The notes under the pieces were generated by a model that saw only the letters and a program-made list of their open reading frames with translations, searched no databases and was not told the DNA's origin. From Piezodorus guildinii (lineage: Eukaryota; Arthropoda; Insecta; Hemiptera; Pentatomidae), in contig CM041293.1 of assembly GCA_023052935.1 (NCBI GenBank), forward strand, positions 178,918,789 through 178,982,788: 64,000 bases of DNA, written 5' to 3'. Positions within the stretch are counted from its first letter, which is position 1. Each line of letters opens with the position of its first letter. This document shows positions 53,440 through 64,000 of the stretch, piece after piece. A program made the position numbers and the translations under genes.

Positions 53440-54070
53440 TTTTCTTGTTTATAAGGTGGCGCTTTAAGGCGTGAAACACAAAGGCCATCAACCGCGAGAT
53501 ATGTCTCAGCTGCTCCGAAAGGAAATATCGGCTGCCTGGCAGTCCATGTGGGACGAGAGTCCTGCTAGCAAACTGAAAGTCGTCAAAACAAAAGTGGGGC
53601 CTTGGTCCTCATCATGTCGCTCAAACCGCAGAGCAGAAGTTGTCCTGGCCAGATTAACATGACCCATCTTCATCTCATTACCAAGCAACCACCTCCTAAG
53701 TGCCCACATTGTAACAGTATCCTGACTATCAGCCACATTTTAGAAGAATGCCTTTCATATTGGACAGGTTTAAACAAATTTGGGCTTATACCTAATATAT
53801 CCTTCATACTTTCCGATAATGAAAACAACATCTCAGCGCTGTTCAGGTTTCTTAAGAAACACCTACTATTTAATAAAATATAGTCTTTTAATTTAACTTA
53901 TCTTTATTTTTTAAATTATTTATTTATTTTTTTACTATTTTATCTAATTATTATACGCCTAGTTTATTAGTTTTGATTTATTTTTTTATTTATACTTAAA
54001 GAGAACTATAGGCGTTGATGACCCCTGGGTATTACGCCTCAAAACCCCAAACAACAACAACAACAACAAA
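53440..54070 (+). pseudogene. LINE C-terminal region with zinc knuckle and (CAA)n tail
   Basis: Plus strand: MSQLLRKEISAAWQSMWDES, SKLKVVKTKVGPWSSS, NRRAEVVLARL. After a frameshift come NMTHLHLITKQPPPKCPHCN, SILTISHILEECLSYW and FGLIPNISFILSDN. W..L, EVVLARLRI-type, T H..LI and C-x2-C-x8-H-x4-C are the run after RNase H in I/R1-like LINEs. The 3' end ACGCCTCAAAACCCCAAA with (CAA)6 lies at 54030-54070. One frameshift breaks an otherwise open region. Confidence 0.83.
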
Positions 54071-54083
54071 GGCCATCAACACC

Positions 54084-54085
<2 letters not shown>

Positions 54086-54131
<46 letters not shown>
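54086..54131. repeat. (TA)n microsatellite
   Basis: About 23 TA units just after the LINE tail. Confidence 0.94.
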
Positions 54132-54134
<3 letters not shown>

Positions 54135-55080
54135 TACTAATCATGAAAAAAAGGAAAGAAAAATTAATAAATAGCTATGAATACGTTGATATATAAAACA
54201 CAAGAAATAAATGAAAGGATGAATAGATTAGTTTATTTTAAGATTTTTATTTTAAGTGATTTAGATTTTATTTTTATTTTGGTAAGATTAAATGCTTTTG
54301 AGAAGTTCTAAAATTAATTAATGGTGGTCTTATCATTTCCTTAGACACACATAAGTCCCATTTCATTGAACTGCGACGTATAATATCGGCATGATTGGAA
54401 GATAAGTCCCTTCGAAATGGCTCCGATGGCAGCTTAAAATATAATGGTATATGCTGATTAAAATATAATTTATGAAAGTTACAAAGTTAAAACTTCAGGA
54501 ACCATAAGCTGATTACATAGACAAAAATAAAAATAAACAGAAGGGAAGTTTTTTATGTAAAGACTACAACCTAAAGTTCAAAAGAAAAAGAAAATTACGA
54601 AAAATTATATCGACAGGAGGCAATTTCAGAAAAAGGCGATTATCGGATAAATGGAGGGAAAACAATTTCTACAAGATGGTGGCCCGATAAGAAGGCCTAT
54701 CGAACCTGCATAAATTTTCATCATTGTTCCACAGCTTAGATCTTGGGAGAAGAGGTGGGCAACGCCAACGAACCTTGTCGGAAAATCTCTTCTTCTTCTC
54801 CCCCTCAGAACTGAGGACTTTGGGAAATGAAAAATGTTGGCTCCTAAATCAGGTCCCCTCGCTCGGTCCTGAATACTTGGAAGGAGTTTCATTTGTCTGC
54901 TCCAACGGGGCCCGACCTATCTCCTCCAACGCTTCTCAATCCCGGTCCGAGGTATCTGTCTTGTGTATGGTCTCACATACGTCTTCTCAGGCCAGCGGAA
55001 TATTCTAGTAGCACCTAGTACTGAACATCTGGCTGTATTACGTACATTCTTATAGTTAAGGAGTGAGATTGAATTATTAG
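54132..55080. other. No recognised feature
   Basis: AT-rich until 54640, then a less AT-rich part (54650-55010) with short frames on both strands and no domain. Unidentified. Confidence 0.45.
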
Positions 55081-55086
55081 CTATAG

Positions 55087-55335
55087 TAAAAAAAATCTGG
55101 TGCGGGCAACACACAACTTTCACTTACCTACCTTTTTAAAATCAATGAAAGAATTTTCAAATACAGTTAAAGATAACAATACGCAAAACTATTTAAGAAT
55201 TAATTAAATTGAATTTCTATAGAAACATATGTTTTATTAAAAAATCTATTATATTATTGTCTAAAATCTTTAGCTTTCCAACGGTACATCATACATGTAT
55301 ATTACTGTTCTTATGTTCAAAAACGAATAATTGAT
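55087..55335 (+). mobile_element. HER 5' part
   Basis: TCTGGTGCGGGCAACACACAAC, ACTTTCACTTACCTACC, TTCTATAGAAACATATG and TTTAGCTTTCCAACGGTACA. It stops near TTCAAAAACGAATAATTG and gives way to a LINE. About 250 bases remain. Confidence 0.87.
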
Positions 55336-55359
55336 ATGTAATATAATGATGATATATTT

Positions 55360-55945
55360 GAAAATAAAACTTAGACGCAAATAACCCTCTTGTCCCGGTT
55401 GAACAGATCCGATATCTAGGACTGCACCTTGTCAAACGTCTTAAAACCCTCATACAAGACTGAAACGACAAGAAACTGCCCGACGGTTTCGACTACTTCA
55501 GCACTTACTGGACAAACGATCAAACCTTCCACTTAAGTACAAAAGGCTCATCTACATGACTATCATAAGACCAATATGGACTTACGAAGTAGAGATTTGG
55601 GGCTCCTTGAAAATGATCCTTATTTTGTCACAAATAAAATCATCCATAAAGACCTTAATGTTCCCTAAGTTGCTGACCTGGCTCGAACCAGGTACAAACT
55701 CCATTCCCACTCTAACCCACTAGTTTCAATCCTTGTTTCCTCTACAATCCCTGATAATCCTCCGAGGCGTCTAAAAAGAAGATGGCCGCGAGACCTTCTA
55801 GTTTAGAATTGTCTTTGGGGAGCTGCCAATGGGTGGTATCCCTACATGTAAATCATGACAGTATATCTTGCATCAAATTTACTAAATGTATTTCATTATA
55901 TAGTTGTAAATAACAATAAAGATATTAAAAAAAAAAAGAAGCAAA
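55360..55945 (+). pseudogene. Jockey-like LINE 3' part, internally deleted
   Basis: Plus strand: VPVEQIRYLGLHL, then ETARRFRLLQHLLDKRSNLP, KYKRLIYMTIIRPIWTYEVE, IWGSLK. About 60 bases coding for the QSLQSKILR segment are deleted, after which NDPYFVTNKIIHKDLNVP and IPDNPPRRLKRRWPRDLLV-type residues follow in other frames. The 3' UTR (GAGCTGCCAATGGGTGGTAT) ends in AATAAAGATATT and an A-run. Confidence 0.83.
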
Positions 55946-56335
55946 TAAAGAGGTAAAAAAAATAAATATATTTATTCATATATAAAAACTTGTCAAGCCC
56001 TGTCGACAAACAATATTTATTTAACAGTCTAAATAATGTTATCAAGTTTACTATACTGGATACATTAGCAAAAAACGGTGAGGTTTAAAGTGGATGTTAT
56101 TATAGCGAAATCTGGTGGGTTTAGATCAAAGTACTGAGGATGGAGGGAACGCACGATCCATTCGCTGTTTGTTCAGTGATCGCCATTCCCTGTAAGTGCT
56201 CGCCATGGTTCGATAGTCAATGGAAAAATATTTACAGTAAATCTCCATTACAAGGTCCTTCTAAAAGTAATTGTTTTTGGCTGAAAAATTGAATACAAAC
56301 TACTCTACGAATGTTAAAAAAAAATATCGAAAATA
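55946..56335. other. No recognised feature
   Basis: AT-rich DNA. Nothing was recognised. Confidence 0.5.
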
Positions 56336-56337
56336 AA

Positions 56338-56385
56338 TTGTACGGGAAACACACATCTTTCATTTACCTCCCTTCTTGAAATTAG
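56338..56385 (+). mobile_element. HER 5' stub
   Basis: TTGTACGGGAAACACACATC and TTTCATTTACCTCCC, a decayed first 45 bases of the HER. Confidence 0.5.
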
Positions 56386-56527
56386 TATTTAAATAAAACA
56401 AAACATGGTAACAGAATAATATTATTTAGATGTTTCATTGAATCTGACCCTTCAGGTCCCATCTTCTCCCATTTATTTTAACTATATTCAAAGTCTCTCA
56501 TCCGGCTAAATTCGATATATTTTTTTT

Positions 56528-56935
56528 TATTTAAAAGAAATTTACAACTGTATTACAATAAAATACAATAAGTAAATATGCTAATAGATCAAATGGGCGT
56601 TATACAGGCATGTGAAGAAACTACCCAGTGGTAGCACTTCAAAGTTTATTCAGCTAAGTAGGTCTCGAGGCCATCGTCGTTTCAGCCGCCTAGGAAGATG
56701 ATCAGGAATAGGAAATGAGAGTTTGAGGACTAGTGGGTTGGAGTGGACGGGTAATTTGGAATAAAAGAAGGAATATCTAGTTCGGGCTAGAACTGCGACT
56801 AATGGGAAATTTAGGTCTTTATGAATTATCTTATTGGTGACAAAGTAAGGGGCGTTTAGGATCTTTCGGAGGATTTTGGATTGCAAGGATTGAATGCGGG
56901 AAGAATTAAATTCGATATTTAAGTATTTATTTGAA
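56528..56935 (-). pseudogene. Jockey-like LINE 3' end
   Basis: Minus strand: NSSRIQSLQSKILRKILNAP, YFVTNKIIHKDLNFPLVAVL, ARTRYSFFYSKLPVHSNPLV, IPDHLPRRLKRRWPRDLLS, all in one open frame. It is cut at about 56935 in a sequence unrelated to the family. The 3' UTR contains the GTAGTTTCTTCACATGCC block on this strand, and a T-run at about 56521-56530 is the poly(A). Confidence 0.85.
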
Positions 56936-57049
56936 AAAAAAGACTGACCTGGAGAATACACATAAGGCAAAAACGTATACAACTGAACAGATGATATGGT
57001 GCTTTATCTAGATTACTAGACATACGTTCTATTATTAATCAACAAATTA

Positions 57050-57054
<5 letters not shown>

Positions 57055-57116
<62 letters not shown>

Positions 57117-57117
57117 T
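57055..57117. repeat. (TA)n microsatellite
   Basis: About 30 TA units with one phase change. Confidence 0.95.
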
Positions 57118-57215
57118 TGCTAAAACAAATCTTAGCATACGGAATAGAAGGGTGGGGCTCTGCTAAACCATCAAACATTCAAAGCATACAGTCGTTTTAG
57201 TCGAAAGTGTAAAAC
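57117..57215 (+). pseudogene. Short LINE reverse transcriptase fragment
   Basis: Plus strand: ILAYGIEGWGSAKPSNIQSI, QSF, a stop, SKV. It matches the IWTYG.E.WGSAK.SNI..IQSFQSKV block of the 24.0-kb LINE type. Only about 33 codons remain. Confidence 0.65.
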
Positions 57216-57685
57216 CAGCATTAATAAACTAAGATTGGTTTAGCCTGTTGGGGTTTCAAACTCTGAATTAATCAACTGTTATATGAAACTGAAAATATTA
57301 AACTTTAAATAAATAGGAAACTGCCTTTTTTCTCACCAGTTTATTAAACAGGCTGTTCCACATTCTTCTCTACTGTAAAAACTTATTGAAGACAGAGACA
57401 AATATTTCAGACCATTTTCATCCGCAGATAAAGATCAGCATAACATCGAAAATAAGTCTAAGTCAACAGCCAACAAAACTACAGTTTAGATGTTTTTATT
57501 GTCAGACTCTAAGAACTCTAGATTTCTTAAACAGTGACGGCCCACACACCAACTGAGTGATATAATTCAGTCTATTATTTTTGTTTTATGAATTTATTGT
57601 TGTGTGACTAGTGTGATAAAAAATTCAGAATTAATGTGTGTGAAGTGAAAGTGACCATATATATAACCGAATTTGTACAAGATGT
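57216..57685. other. No recognised feature
   Basis: AT-rich DNA. Nothing was recognised. Confidence 0.5.
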
Positions 57686-57688
57686 GCA

Positions 57689-58110
57689 TCCTTATCTTGT
57701 TACCACTGATGAAAAACAATTAAATATATAAATTGAATGAATTCGATAGCCAACTAAAGGAGAAAACAGAAACAAATAATTGTTTAACTTTTTTTTTTGT
57801 TTTTGAAGATAAGAGCAGTAATATATATGTATGATATACCGTTGGAAAGATAAAGATTTTAGAAAAAAATATTATCTTATACTCAAGCATTTAAAAGTTA
57901 ATAGAGAGTGATGAAAAGAAGATAAAACTAACTGATTATTTTAGGTAATAATATAATAGATTTTTCAATAAAACACATGTTTCTATATAAATTCAATTTA
58001 ATTAATTTATTTATAGTTTCACGTATATTTATCTCTAACTGTATTTGAAAATTGTTTCATCTATTTTAAAAATGGAGGTAAGTGAAAGTCGTGTGTTGTT
58101 GCGAACCAGT
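57689..58110 (-). mobile_element. HER copy, 5' half
   Basis: ATCTTGTTACCACTGATGAAAAA, GAATTCGATAGCCAACTAAAGG, ATATACCGTTGGAAAG, AACTGATTATTTTAGGTAAT, TTTCTATATAAATTCAATTT, ending GGAGGTAAGTGAAAGTCGTG and GCGAACCAGT. The half with (CA)n and the hairpin is absent. Confidence 0.87.
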
Positions 58111-58970
58111 TTTTTTTTAATGTGAGAGTGTATGATAACTCTCTATTACCAAATTTCACGAAATTTCACCTACCTGTTCTCTCGCAATGTAGCACAGGCT
58201 TAAAAAAGAAGGCAAGTTTTGAGCACCTAGTTACCGAAAACACTGTTCGTGAGAGTGACATTTTTTCAATGACTTTAGACGCTAGTTATCACAGTATTCA
58301 TTAATTTGTTCATATAATTTTTGTGTTCTAGCCTCTCTCTAAATAGTTTGATGAAAACTTGAAGAAATCCTAAGATGTTATGGACCGTTGGATAAAATAC
58401 TTAAGCAAGTTTTGGGTTGGTTACGGTTTACTGGTTCGGAAAGGTAATCCAATTATTCCTCCGCCGGCCACACCACCTCCCTTCTTATCTTCGGCAAATT
58501 GCCTCCTTTAAGTGGAGTTATCCAAGTTCTCTGCCAGCGGGCTAACTTGAAAAAATCAGGTGCCCTACTAGCACTTGTCGCAAAACGAAAAAGTCTAAAG
58601 TGTAAGTCTTATCTTGTGACAAATATTCGCTTTAGCTAAAAAAAAAAAAAATTGTTTTCATAATGTTCATAAAAAGAGAAAAATATTATATTAAATAACT
58701 TGAAAGAGCCATTTTAATTTAAATTCCTTGAAACCGTTTTCATAGAAAATAATTATACTGAAGGAGGAGGTATCTTTTCCAGGTAGATTACTTTTGCCTA
58801 GAATAATGCCAAGAACACTCAACCTGACAGATTCTGGACTTTTTAATATATTTTTTTAATCTCTAGGTTGAAGTTTAAATTTTCTTAACCTTTTCTATTT
58901 CATTTTATAAGAATTGTATGAGATCGAAATAATAACTTAAACGAAAAATAATTTGATATTTTATACTTAA
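58111..58970. other. No recognised feature
   Basis: AT-rich, with a GC-richer part at 58440-58600 (CCTCCGCCGGCCACACCACC) that could not be assigned. Confidence 0.45.
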
Positions 58971-58971
58971 T

Positions 58972-59575
58972 ACTATCGAACCTTACACCATGACCTGAAT
59001 ATCCATTTGTCCTTTATCTAATCCCATCCAAATTCATAATCTTCCAGCAGAAACTTACTCACCTTTCTATCCTTGGCACACTCCTATTCAGTTCTAAACA
59101 TCCCTATAACCCTCCTCGTAGGTTGAAGCGGCAGTGGCCCAGAGATCTCTTGTAAATAATATCATTGAAGTGCTGGCAATGGCAGGCTTCTCCACTCATG
59201 CCCTGAGAGTATGTGGCTCTAGTGCCCTCGCTCAGCCTCCACTGACTCTCAAGACCATGACACGTGACTTCTGGTATTGTGCCTCGACATCCACTAGTGG
59301 ATCTCGGGGTTCGATTCGGTGATCCCAGGGGCAGTTTGTAAATATTGTAAATAGGTATGAATGTGTTCAAGGATTTTACTATTATTTTCTCTATAACTAT
59401 TCATTAAATTTTGTGTATATATTTTTTTTCTTTCTTTCTCCTTTGTTTGATGTTTATTAATTTTTTTATATATTTTATTTTCAATGTACATATAAAATAA
59501 ATGATTTCTTTTATCTGTAATACTCATTGCCACAAAAGGTGGCAGATTGTATTATATCTTAATAAATAAAAAAAA
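58972..59575 (+). pseudogene. LINE 3' end, subfamily of the 24.0-kb copy
   Basis: Plus strand: RTLHHDLNI then, after frameshifts, NPPRRLKRQWPRDLL and a stop near 59155. A 3' UTR follows that is less AT-rich at first (GTGCTGGCAATGGCAGGCTTC), then TAAATATTGTAAATAGG, and ends TCTTAATAAATAAAAAAAAA at about 59559-59575. TCGGGGTTCGATTCGGTGATCC at 59305 is B-box-like, but no A-box is in place. Confidence 0.7.
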
Positions 59576-59589
59576 ATACTATCAAGACG

Positions 59590-59790
59590 TTTAAATTTAA
59601 AGCTCAAACATAAATTGAACACTTACACTTACTTTTTAAGCCCATTTGGACTTACGCTTCACAGATGAACGTGACTGCCAAAAAGTCATACGTAGTAAAA
59701 TTCATACATACGTTAGCTACGTTACATACAGACTTTCACATGACAACAGTCAAGTTGGTTATATGGTAATATACCTTACTATAAGAAGAA
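59590..59790 (+). pseudogene. Jockey-like LINE fragment, third subfamily
   Basis: Plus strand: LKLKHKLNTYTYFLSPFGL, followed by decayed sequence. It matches KLKIRQKLNTYTYLLKPIW of the LINE at 44648-45240. A short AAGAAGAAGAAG tract follows. Confidence 0.55.
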
Positions 59791-60107
59791 GAAGAAAAAT
59801 TATTTTATTTTTTTCTGATGAACTAAATAATTTAGTTTACGAATGAAAGGGCGATGCCAAGTTTGGCCGGGAGAGGGGTGTACGAGAAGACAGCCAACCC
59901 GTTGTCCCTAACACCCCTTTTGACAAAGTTGCCTAAAGGCCGGATCTTCCATTAATCCAGTGAAGCAGCAAATGGAATATTACTTAACCAGTTCTCGCAT
60001 AATCAAGAAGACCAACTTTATTAGTTGAAGCACTACTTAGATTGCAAGTCTCTTCTCTTGGCAAAGTTGAATCAGAACGGGGAGTAACTGAAAATATAGT
60101 GTTTTTC
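59791..60107. other. No recognised feature
   Basis: Mixed composition. 59840-59960 is GC-richer and unidentified. Confidence 0.45.
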
Positions 60108-60178
60108 AATTACCTATATTTGAAATATATAAATAAAATAAGGGAAAGTATTGGGATCGTGAACATTTTCGTATTATA

Positions 60179-61087
60179 TTGGGTTGTGTCACATGAAATG
60201 TCCGTTTTCAAGGCAAAGGATTTTTATTAAAAATAGGATATGAAAACAAGATGATTTTATTCGAAGTATTTACCTTCTTTTTTTACACATTTTTCCCAAC
60301 GTGACACCGACTTTTTTATCCCCGAACTGAAACATTCTGAGCTTTGAAGTAAACAAAATATTGAAAACGCACTTTTCACTTGATCATCATTTTCAAAAAG
60401 TTTTCCTATGACGAAGTTGTCTAAATTCCTGAACAGGTGGTAATCTGTTGGAGACAAGTCGGGAGAATATGGTGGGTGCGGAAGAACTTCGTAGCCCAGT
60501 TCTTTCAATTTTTGCACGGTATGTTTTGAAACATGGGGTCTTGCTGCCGCTCAGGGAGATCATGAGGTACTCATGTATTTTTACTTTCCAAATACACTTT
60601 AAATGTCTGGAAACGGTAGATGCACTTGCATTTAGTTGTGCTGAGAGTCCTTTAACTATTTGGTAGGGGTTTCCTTCTACTGTATATTTGAGGACATCGT
60701 AGTCTATTACGGACGAAGGTATACGACCACGACCAAGTCGGTATCCCCAGCTGAAAACTTAGCAAACCAAGAGCGAATGGTCCGTTCATTAACAGTCCCT
60801 TTCCCAAACGCCTTGCAAATATTTCTAGCGGCCTCAGCTCCTGAATGGCCGAGTTTAAACTCGTACAAAAATATTACTCGAAAATCGCGTGTTTACATGT
60901 TCATATTTGGAGGTATAGTAAAAGTGGGTAATTGATTGGGAAGCTAATGTTTATAATATAACGGTAGAGGATTAGTAACTGTTTACTTTAAATATGTAAA
61001 CATTCGGGAGAAAACAACAGACACCTGCAAAATCCTTTATGTATTTCAGAAACTATAAAAACGGACATTTCATGTGAAACAACCCAA
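60179..61087 (-). mobile_element. mariner element, internally deleted (909 bp)
   Basis: Ends TTGGGTTGTGTCACATGAAA and its complement, perfect over the first 28 or so bases. TA flanks at 60177-60178 and 61088-61089. It has the same size class, subfamily and deletion junction as 40726-41646: the complement of the CTGAGCGGCAGCAAGACCCC block is joined to the HTVQKLKELGYEV block. It was probably moved by transposase from an intact relative elsewhere. Confidence 0.94.
60257..60517 (-). pseudogene. mariner transposase C-terminal fragment
   Basis: 86 codons: QKLKELGYEVLPHPPYSPDL, SPTDYHLFRNLDNFVIGKLF, then DQVKSAFSIF and SRWEKCVKKEGKYFE. The third catalytic Asp (SPTD) is present. The HDNARPH block and everything between it and the N-terminal third are deleted. 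N-terminal helix-turn-helix remnants lie upstream on the same strand (60520-60900) in other frames. Confidence 0.85.
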
Positions 61088-61146
61088 TAGTTTTCCCAGA
61101 TACACGATTCAGGGTCCCCTGAGCCCAAATAACAAAGTCCAGAAAA

Positions 61147-61172
61147 TGTGTGTGGTGTGTGTGTGAGTGTGT

Positions 61173-61222
<50 letters not shown>
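61147..61222. repeat. (TG)n microsatellite
   Basis: About 37 TG units with a few GA interruptions. It is the expanded form of the (CA)n tract found at this place in every HER that keeps this region. Confidence 0.95.
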
Positions 61223-61227
<5 letters not shown>

Positions 61228-61530
61228 GTAAGCCTAGCTCGTAAACGAAAAGTTGTATAAATCTGAAATGTCGTATTTTAAGAGTTAAGAGCCTGACAGG
61301 AAATAGTAACTTTCCTATCAAACTCGATGAGCTAATTAATAGCATGAATTTTGCACATTTTTACGTTTTCTCTAAAACGGCCAAAACGATTTTAATTAAA
61401 CTCGGTATACCGATGTGAAATATAATGCGTTTTAATACCATGTAGGTTTTATTTTGATTTAAACAGTCTGACAGGGATTAAATGCCGATTTTTTGAAATT
61501 ATATTCTTTTGAAGTATCTTAAATTTTGTA

Positions 61531-62465
61531 GATTAAAGTTTGATATAAAATACAAATATTTTCATTTCATTTCAATACATAAAATGATAAATAAATATTA
61601 TTAACCTGTTTTGTTATGAAGTAAATAAAATATAATTCCTTCAAGATTGCAATTACTTTAAATGTATAAAAGTATGTTTAAAATAAAATACAGACGCCAT
61701 CATGTTTAACTTACATTTGTGTAAAATATTGGAATTACTTAGTTTTATTAACAAACAAAGGGCTATTCGAATAATAAAAACTTACGAATACAGAGCTGGC
61801 TAACCTTGATGGACTATAATGATTCAAATATTTTTCTTGCTGATAGAAAAAAAAGGTGATCTAAACTTAAGTTTCCTGAAATTTAAATATAAATTGATTT
61901 TATTTTTAGTTATTTTTACGTTTTCACGATGATATTTTCAAATTATATTATTTCACAAGACTAAACTCACGCGGGTAAAATGTATGTTAAGTTTAACGGA
62001 GTTAATATAAACCAATCCACACTATATTTAGCAATAAACTGAACTGAAGTTTGAAAAAGAACTGTCCTTGTTATTCTGCCACGTGGGAAAATTCTATAAT
62101 TCGTTTGGGAGCAATGAGGATATTAGTTTAACGAATGATATCAAAGCCATGTCCTCATTTCGATTTTTTTATGCAGGATTTTTTTGTTTACATTTATATT
62201 TTATTTTATTGCATTTTATTAATTCAACACACATCATTCAAAACATAAATAAAACAATTAAAAATATTTCCGTGTTAATAATAGATATGCTATTATCTGG
62301 AAAACGTTTGTTTGTTAAGTACAGTGTGGTCTATTAAGTCCGAACGTTCTAGTAATCCAAAAAAAAAAAAAATTGCTTTTTCCGATTATCATTATTTTTA
62401 TTAATATTTTATGTATATTTATTTAATAATTTATTCATTGGAATTTACAACTGCATTATAGGATA
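61531..62465. other. No recognised feature
   Basis: AT-rich DNA. The 89-codon plus-strand frame at 62068-62337 is hydrophobic in its middle but has no known domain. CAGTGTGGTCTATTAAGTCC at 62323 looks like a transposon end, but no partner was found. Confidence 0.4.
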
Positions 62466-63898
62466 GGGGCTAGTTGTGCAATTTTTCACTTGAGCGGATA
62501 TAGCTCCTCAATGATAAGTTTTAATGAGTTTTTAAGCGGCTTGATGTATTCGTAATATATCCCTTAGCAAAAGTGTCCACAATAATTTTTTTTAAGAAGT
62601 TGAATTTAAGAACTACAGCTATTTAAATCCAAGAAGTCAAGTTGCTCAATGTACCCCGTAGGTGAGGTAACTTGAGCAAGAGTAAGGGGTAAGTTGAGCA
62701 CTAAGAATGTCTAACCAAAACAATGGGTTTAATTTCTACTAGAAATGAATTAAAATATATGTTTAACAATCAACTCTTTATTTATCGTCTTTTAGTGACA
62801 GAATAGCAAAATGTAAAGTAATTTTTTTTGAACAATTAACCAAAACTAAAATCAACAAAACATTAAGGTATCTCAAGATTAACTTCAACATTAGATAAAG
62901 TCTTGCTATTTTAAATCAGACTTAAATGTTTATATTATCACTCTTACTATAGCTTATATCTTTAAAAAATATTGATTAGATCTTTGGAACTTAATGATAA
63001 TAGCCACTGTTGCAATTAACAATAATGAACGCAAGTTTATCTAGTGCTAGTGATAGAATGACAAAACTTAAAGTAATTTTCTTCGGATAGTTAACTGAAA
63101 ATATAAAAAAAAAAACATTAACGTATGTCTAACTTCAGGATTAAATTCAGCCTTTTTGTTTAAAATCATACATTAATACCACAAAAAAAAGCAACTTTAT
63201 TAGTGTAAGAAACATCTTGTAGTCTTCGTCTTGTAAGTCCGCATCCTAACAAAACATAAAACATTCATTACTTAAGTTGTTTGAGTAGTGAGGTAGCTTG
63301 AGCTACTATAGCTCAACTAACCCCAACCGGGAATTTTAAAACAAAAGCGAGGTTATAAAAAAATCATAAGAATTATACCCAGAATAACTCCACATATCAA
63401 AAGTACAATAATTCTCTGAAAGATTAACACCTCCCTGATTAAAAAGAGATAAAAATTGACTAATACAGATGACAACTTGAGATGAACAACGTTTTTATTT
63501 TTTGGTCAGAAAATAAACAAAACACATGAGCGATTCACTCGATCATCTAGCCGCCACTAGTGATGGCGTGGTGATTATCCTTCCCCACTACTATTTCTTA
63601 CCGCCATAAGATCCCTATGCGTACAATACAATAATTCTCTGAAAGATTAACACTTACCTGATTAAAAAAGATACAAATTGATTAATATAGACGACAAATT
63701 GTGATGAACGACGTTTTTACTTTTTTGTCACAAAATAAAGAAAACAGCGCTTCACTCGCTCATCCAGCCACCACTAGTAATGGCGTGTTGATTATCCCAC
63801 CCACGACTCTTTCTTTCCGCCATAAGAGCCTATGCGTACGGTGAATAGTTTGCTAGATATTTCAATTGTCCAACTTGCCCCTATGCTCAACTAGCCCC
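62466..63898. mobile_element. Putative non-autonomous DNA transposon with TTGAGC motifs
   Basis: The ends are GGGGCTAGTTGTGCA (62466) and the complement of GGGGCTAGTTGAGCATAGGG (63879-63898), giving inverted ends of about 15 bases. Inside, AACTTGAGCAAG, AAGTTGAGCAC, AGCTTGAGCT, AGCTCAACTAACCCC and GTTGCTCAATGTACCCC repeat the terminal motif on both strands near both ends, like the subterminal binding sites of hAT- or P-type elements. The interior holds tandem duplications (223-bp period at 63405-63840, and a weaker pair at about 62765-63190). It encodes no protein of note. A target-site duplication could not be fixed. Confidence 0.6.
63405..63840 (+). repeat. 223-bp tandem duplication
   Basis: ACAATAATTCTCTGAAAGAT at 63405 recurs at 63628. 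Both units continue through ACCTGATTAAAAA, GATGAACAACG/GATGAACGACG, CCGCCACTAGTGATGG/CACCACTAGTAATGG and CCGCCATAAGA..CCTATGCGTAC. The two copies differ at roughly one position in eight. Confidence 0.88.
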
Positions 63899-64000
63899 GC
63901 TCTACCTGACAACTTGTAAATGAAATACAACTTAACTAATTTCGATTTATTTTTTTCATTTTTGCCGATGATGAAATATAGTAATGAATAGACATTATAA

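Larger units (their letters stand above)
60108..61530 (-). mobile_element. HER copy split by a mariner
   Basis: CAATTACCTATATTTGAAATA and GTATTGGGATCGTGAACATT lead to a TA where the mariner at 60179-61087 enters. It resumes with GATACACGATTCAGGGTCCC, (TG)n at 61147-61222, GTAAGCCTAGCTC, TTTTGCACATTTTTACG, CTCGGTATACCGATG, GTCTGACAGGGATTAAATGCCG, and stops near 61530. The left terminal end is missing. Confidence 0.85.

Noticed and set aside
62323..62350. Tc1/mariner-like end
   Set aside because: A single end-like string without an inverted partner or flanking TA pair.

Overview
The window is AT-rich, intron-bearing-type animal DNA with no recognisable host gene, tRNA, rRNA or operon. Everything identified is transposable-element or simple-repeat sequence. 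cecropia-type mariner transposases, Jockey/I-, RTE- and CR1-type LINE debris, tRNA-headed SINEs and Penelope-type ends with hammerhead-like motifs together suggest an arthropod, most likely an insect. The species cannot be named from this. Long open frames are few, and nearly all of the informative ones are broken LINE or mariner fragments. The window reads as a gene desert or intron made of nested repeats.

The dominant component is one interspersed family of about 0.8-0.9 kb, called here the hairpin-ended repeat (HER). It starts TCTGGTGCGGGC, carries ACTTTCACTTACC about 20 bases in, has a (CA)n tract at a fixed internal place, and ends in a roughly 30-nt hairpin whose right arm is GTAAGTGAAAG. 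About 17 whole or partial copies occur on both strands, at 1.6-3.1, 6.5-7.3, 12.2-14.3, 15.1-15.8, 16.4-19.0, 22.6-24.0, 26.3-26.9, 27.5-28.4, 33.2, 34.9-35.8, 42.5-42.8, 43.6-44.0, 48.5-49.2, 55.1, 56.3, 57.7-58.1 and 60.1-61.5 kb. Its layout resembles Helentron-associated elements (HINE/DINE-1), which is an inference. One copy has grown an internal 229-bp tandem array. Three of the four mariners sit at TA sites inside HER copies.

Layout: 0-3 kb, AT-rich DNA and the tandem-array HER copy; 3.2-5.5 kb, nested LINEs, an RTE fragment and a SINE; 6.5-8.2 kb, a HER and a Penelope-type fold-back with a hammerhead-like motif; 9.3-11.3 kb, three LINE fragments; 12.2-19.0 kb, nested HERs with a palindromic MITE and an internally deleted mariner; 19.4-26.2 kb, SINEs, a mixed mariner palindrome inside a HER, a LINE and a dense SINE cluster; 27.5-32.2 kb, a HER, a LINE reverse-transcriptase remnant with its YADD box, and a 0.32-kb tandem repeat; 33-39.6 kb, LINE ends and a 2.1-kb palindrome lying inside an RNase H-type LINE; 40-46.9 kb, a mariner and LINE remnants; 47-53.4 kb, SINEs and HER; 53.4-59.8 kb, LINE fragments; 60.1-61.5 kb, a mariner inside a HER; 62.5-63.9 kb, a DNA-transposon-like unit with TTGAGC subterminal motifs.

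These elements form no pathway. The relations that matter are of order and parasitism: HER copies were targets for mariner, a MITE, LINE ends and other HERs, and the deleted mariners and SINEs would have depended on enzymes supplied elsewhere in the genome. All family names rest on motifs read by eye. No search was run.
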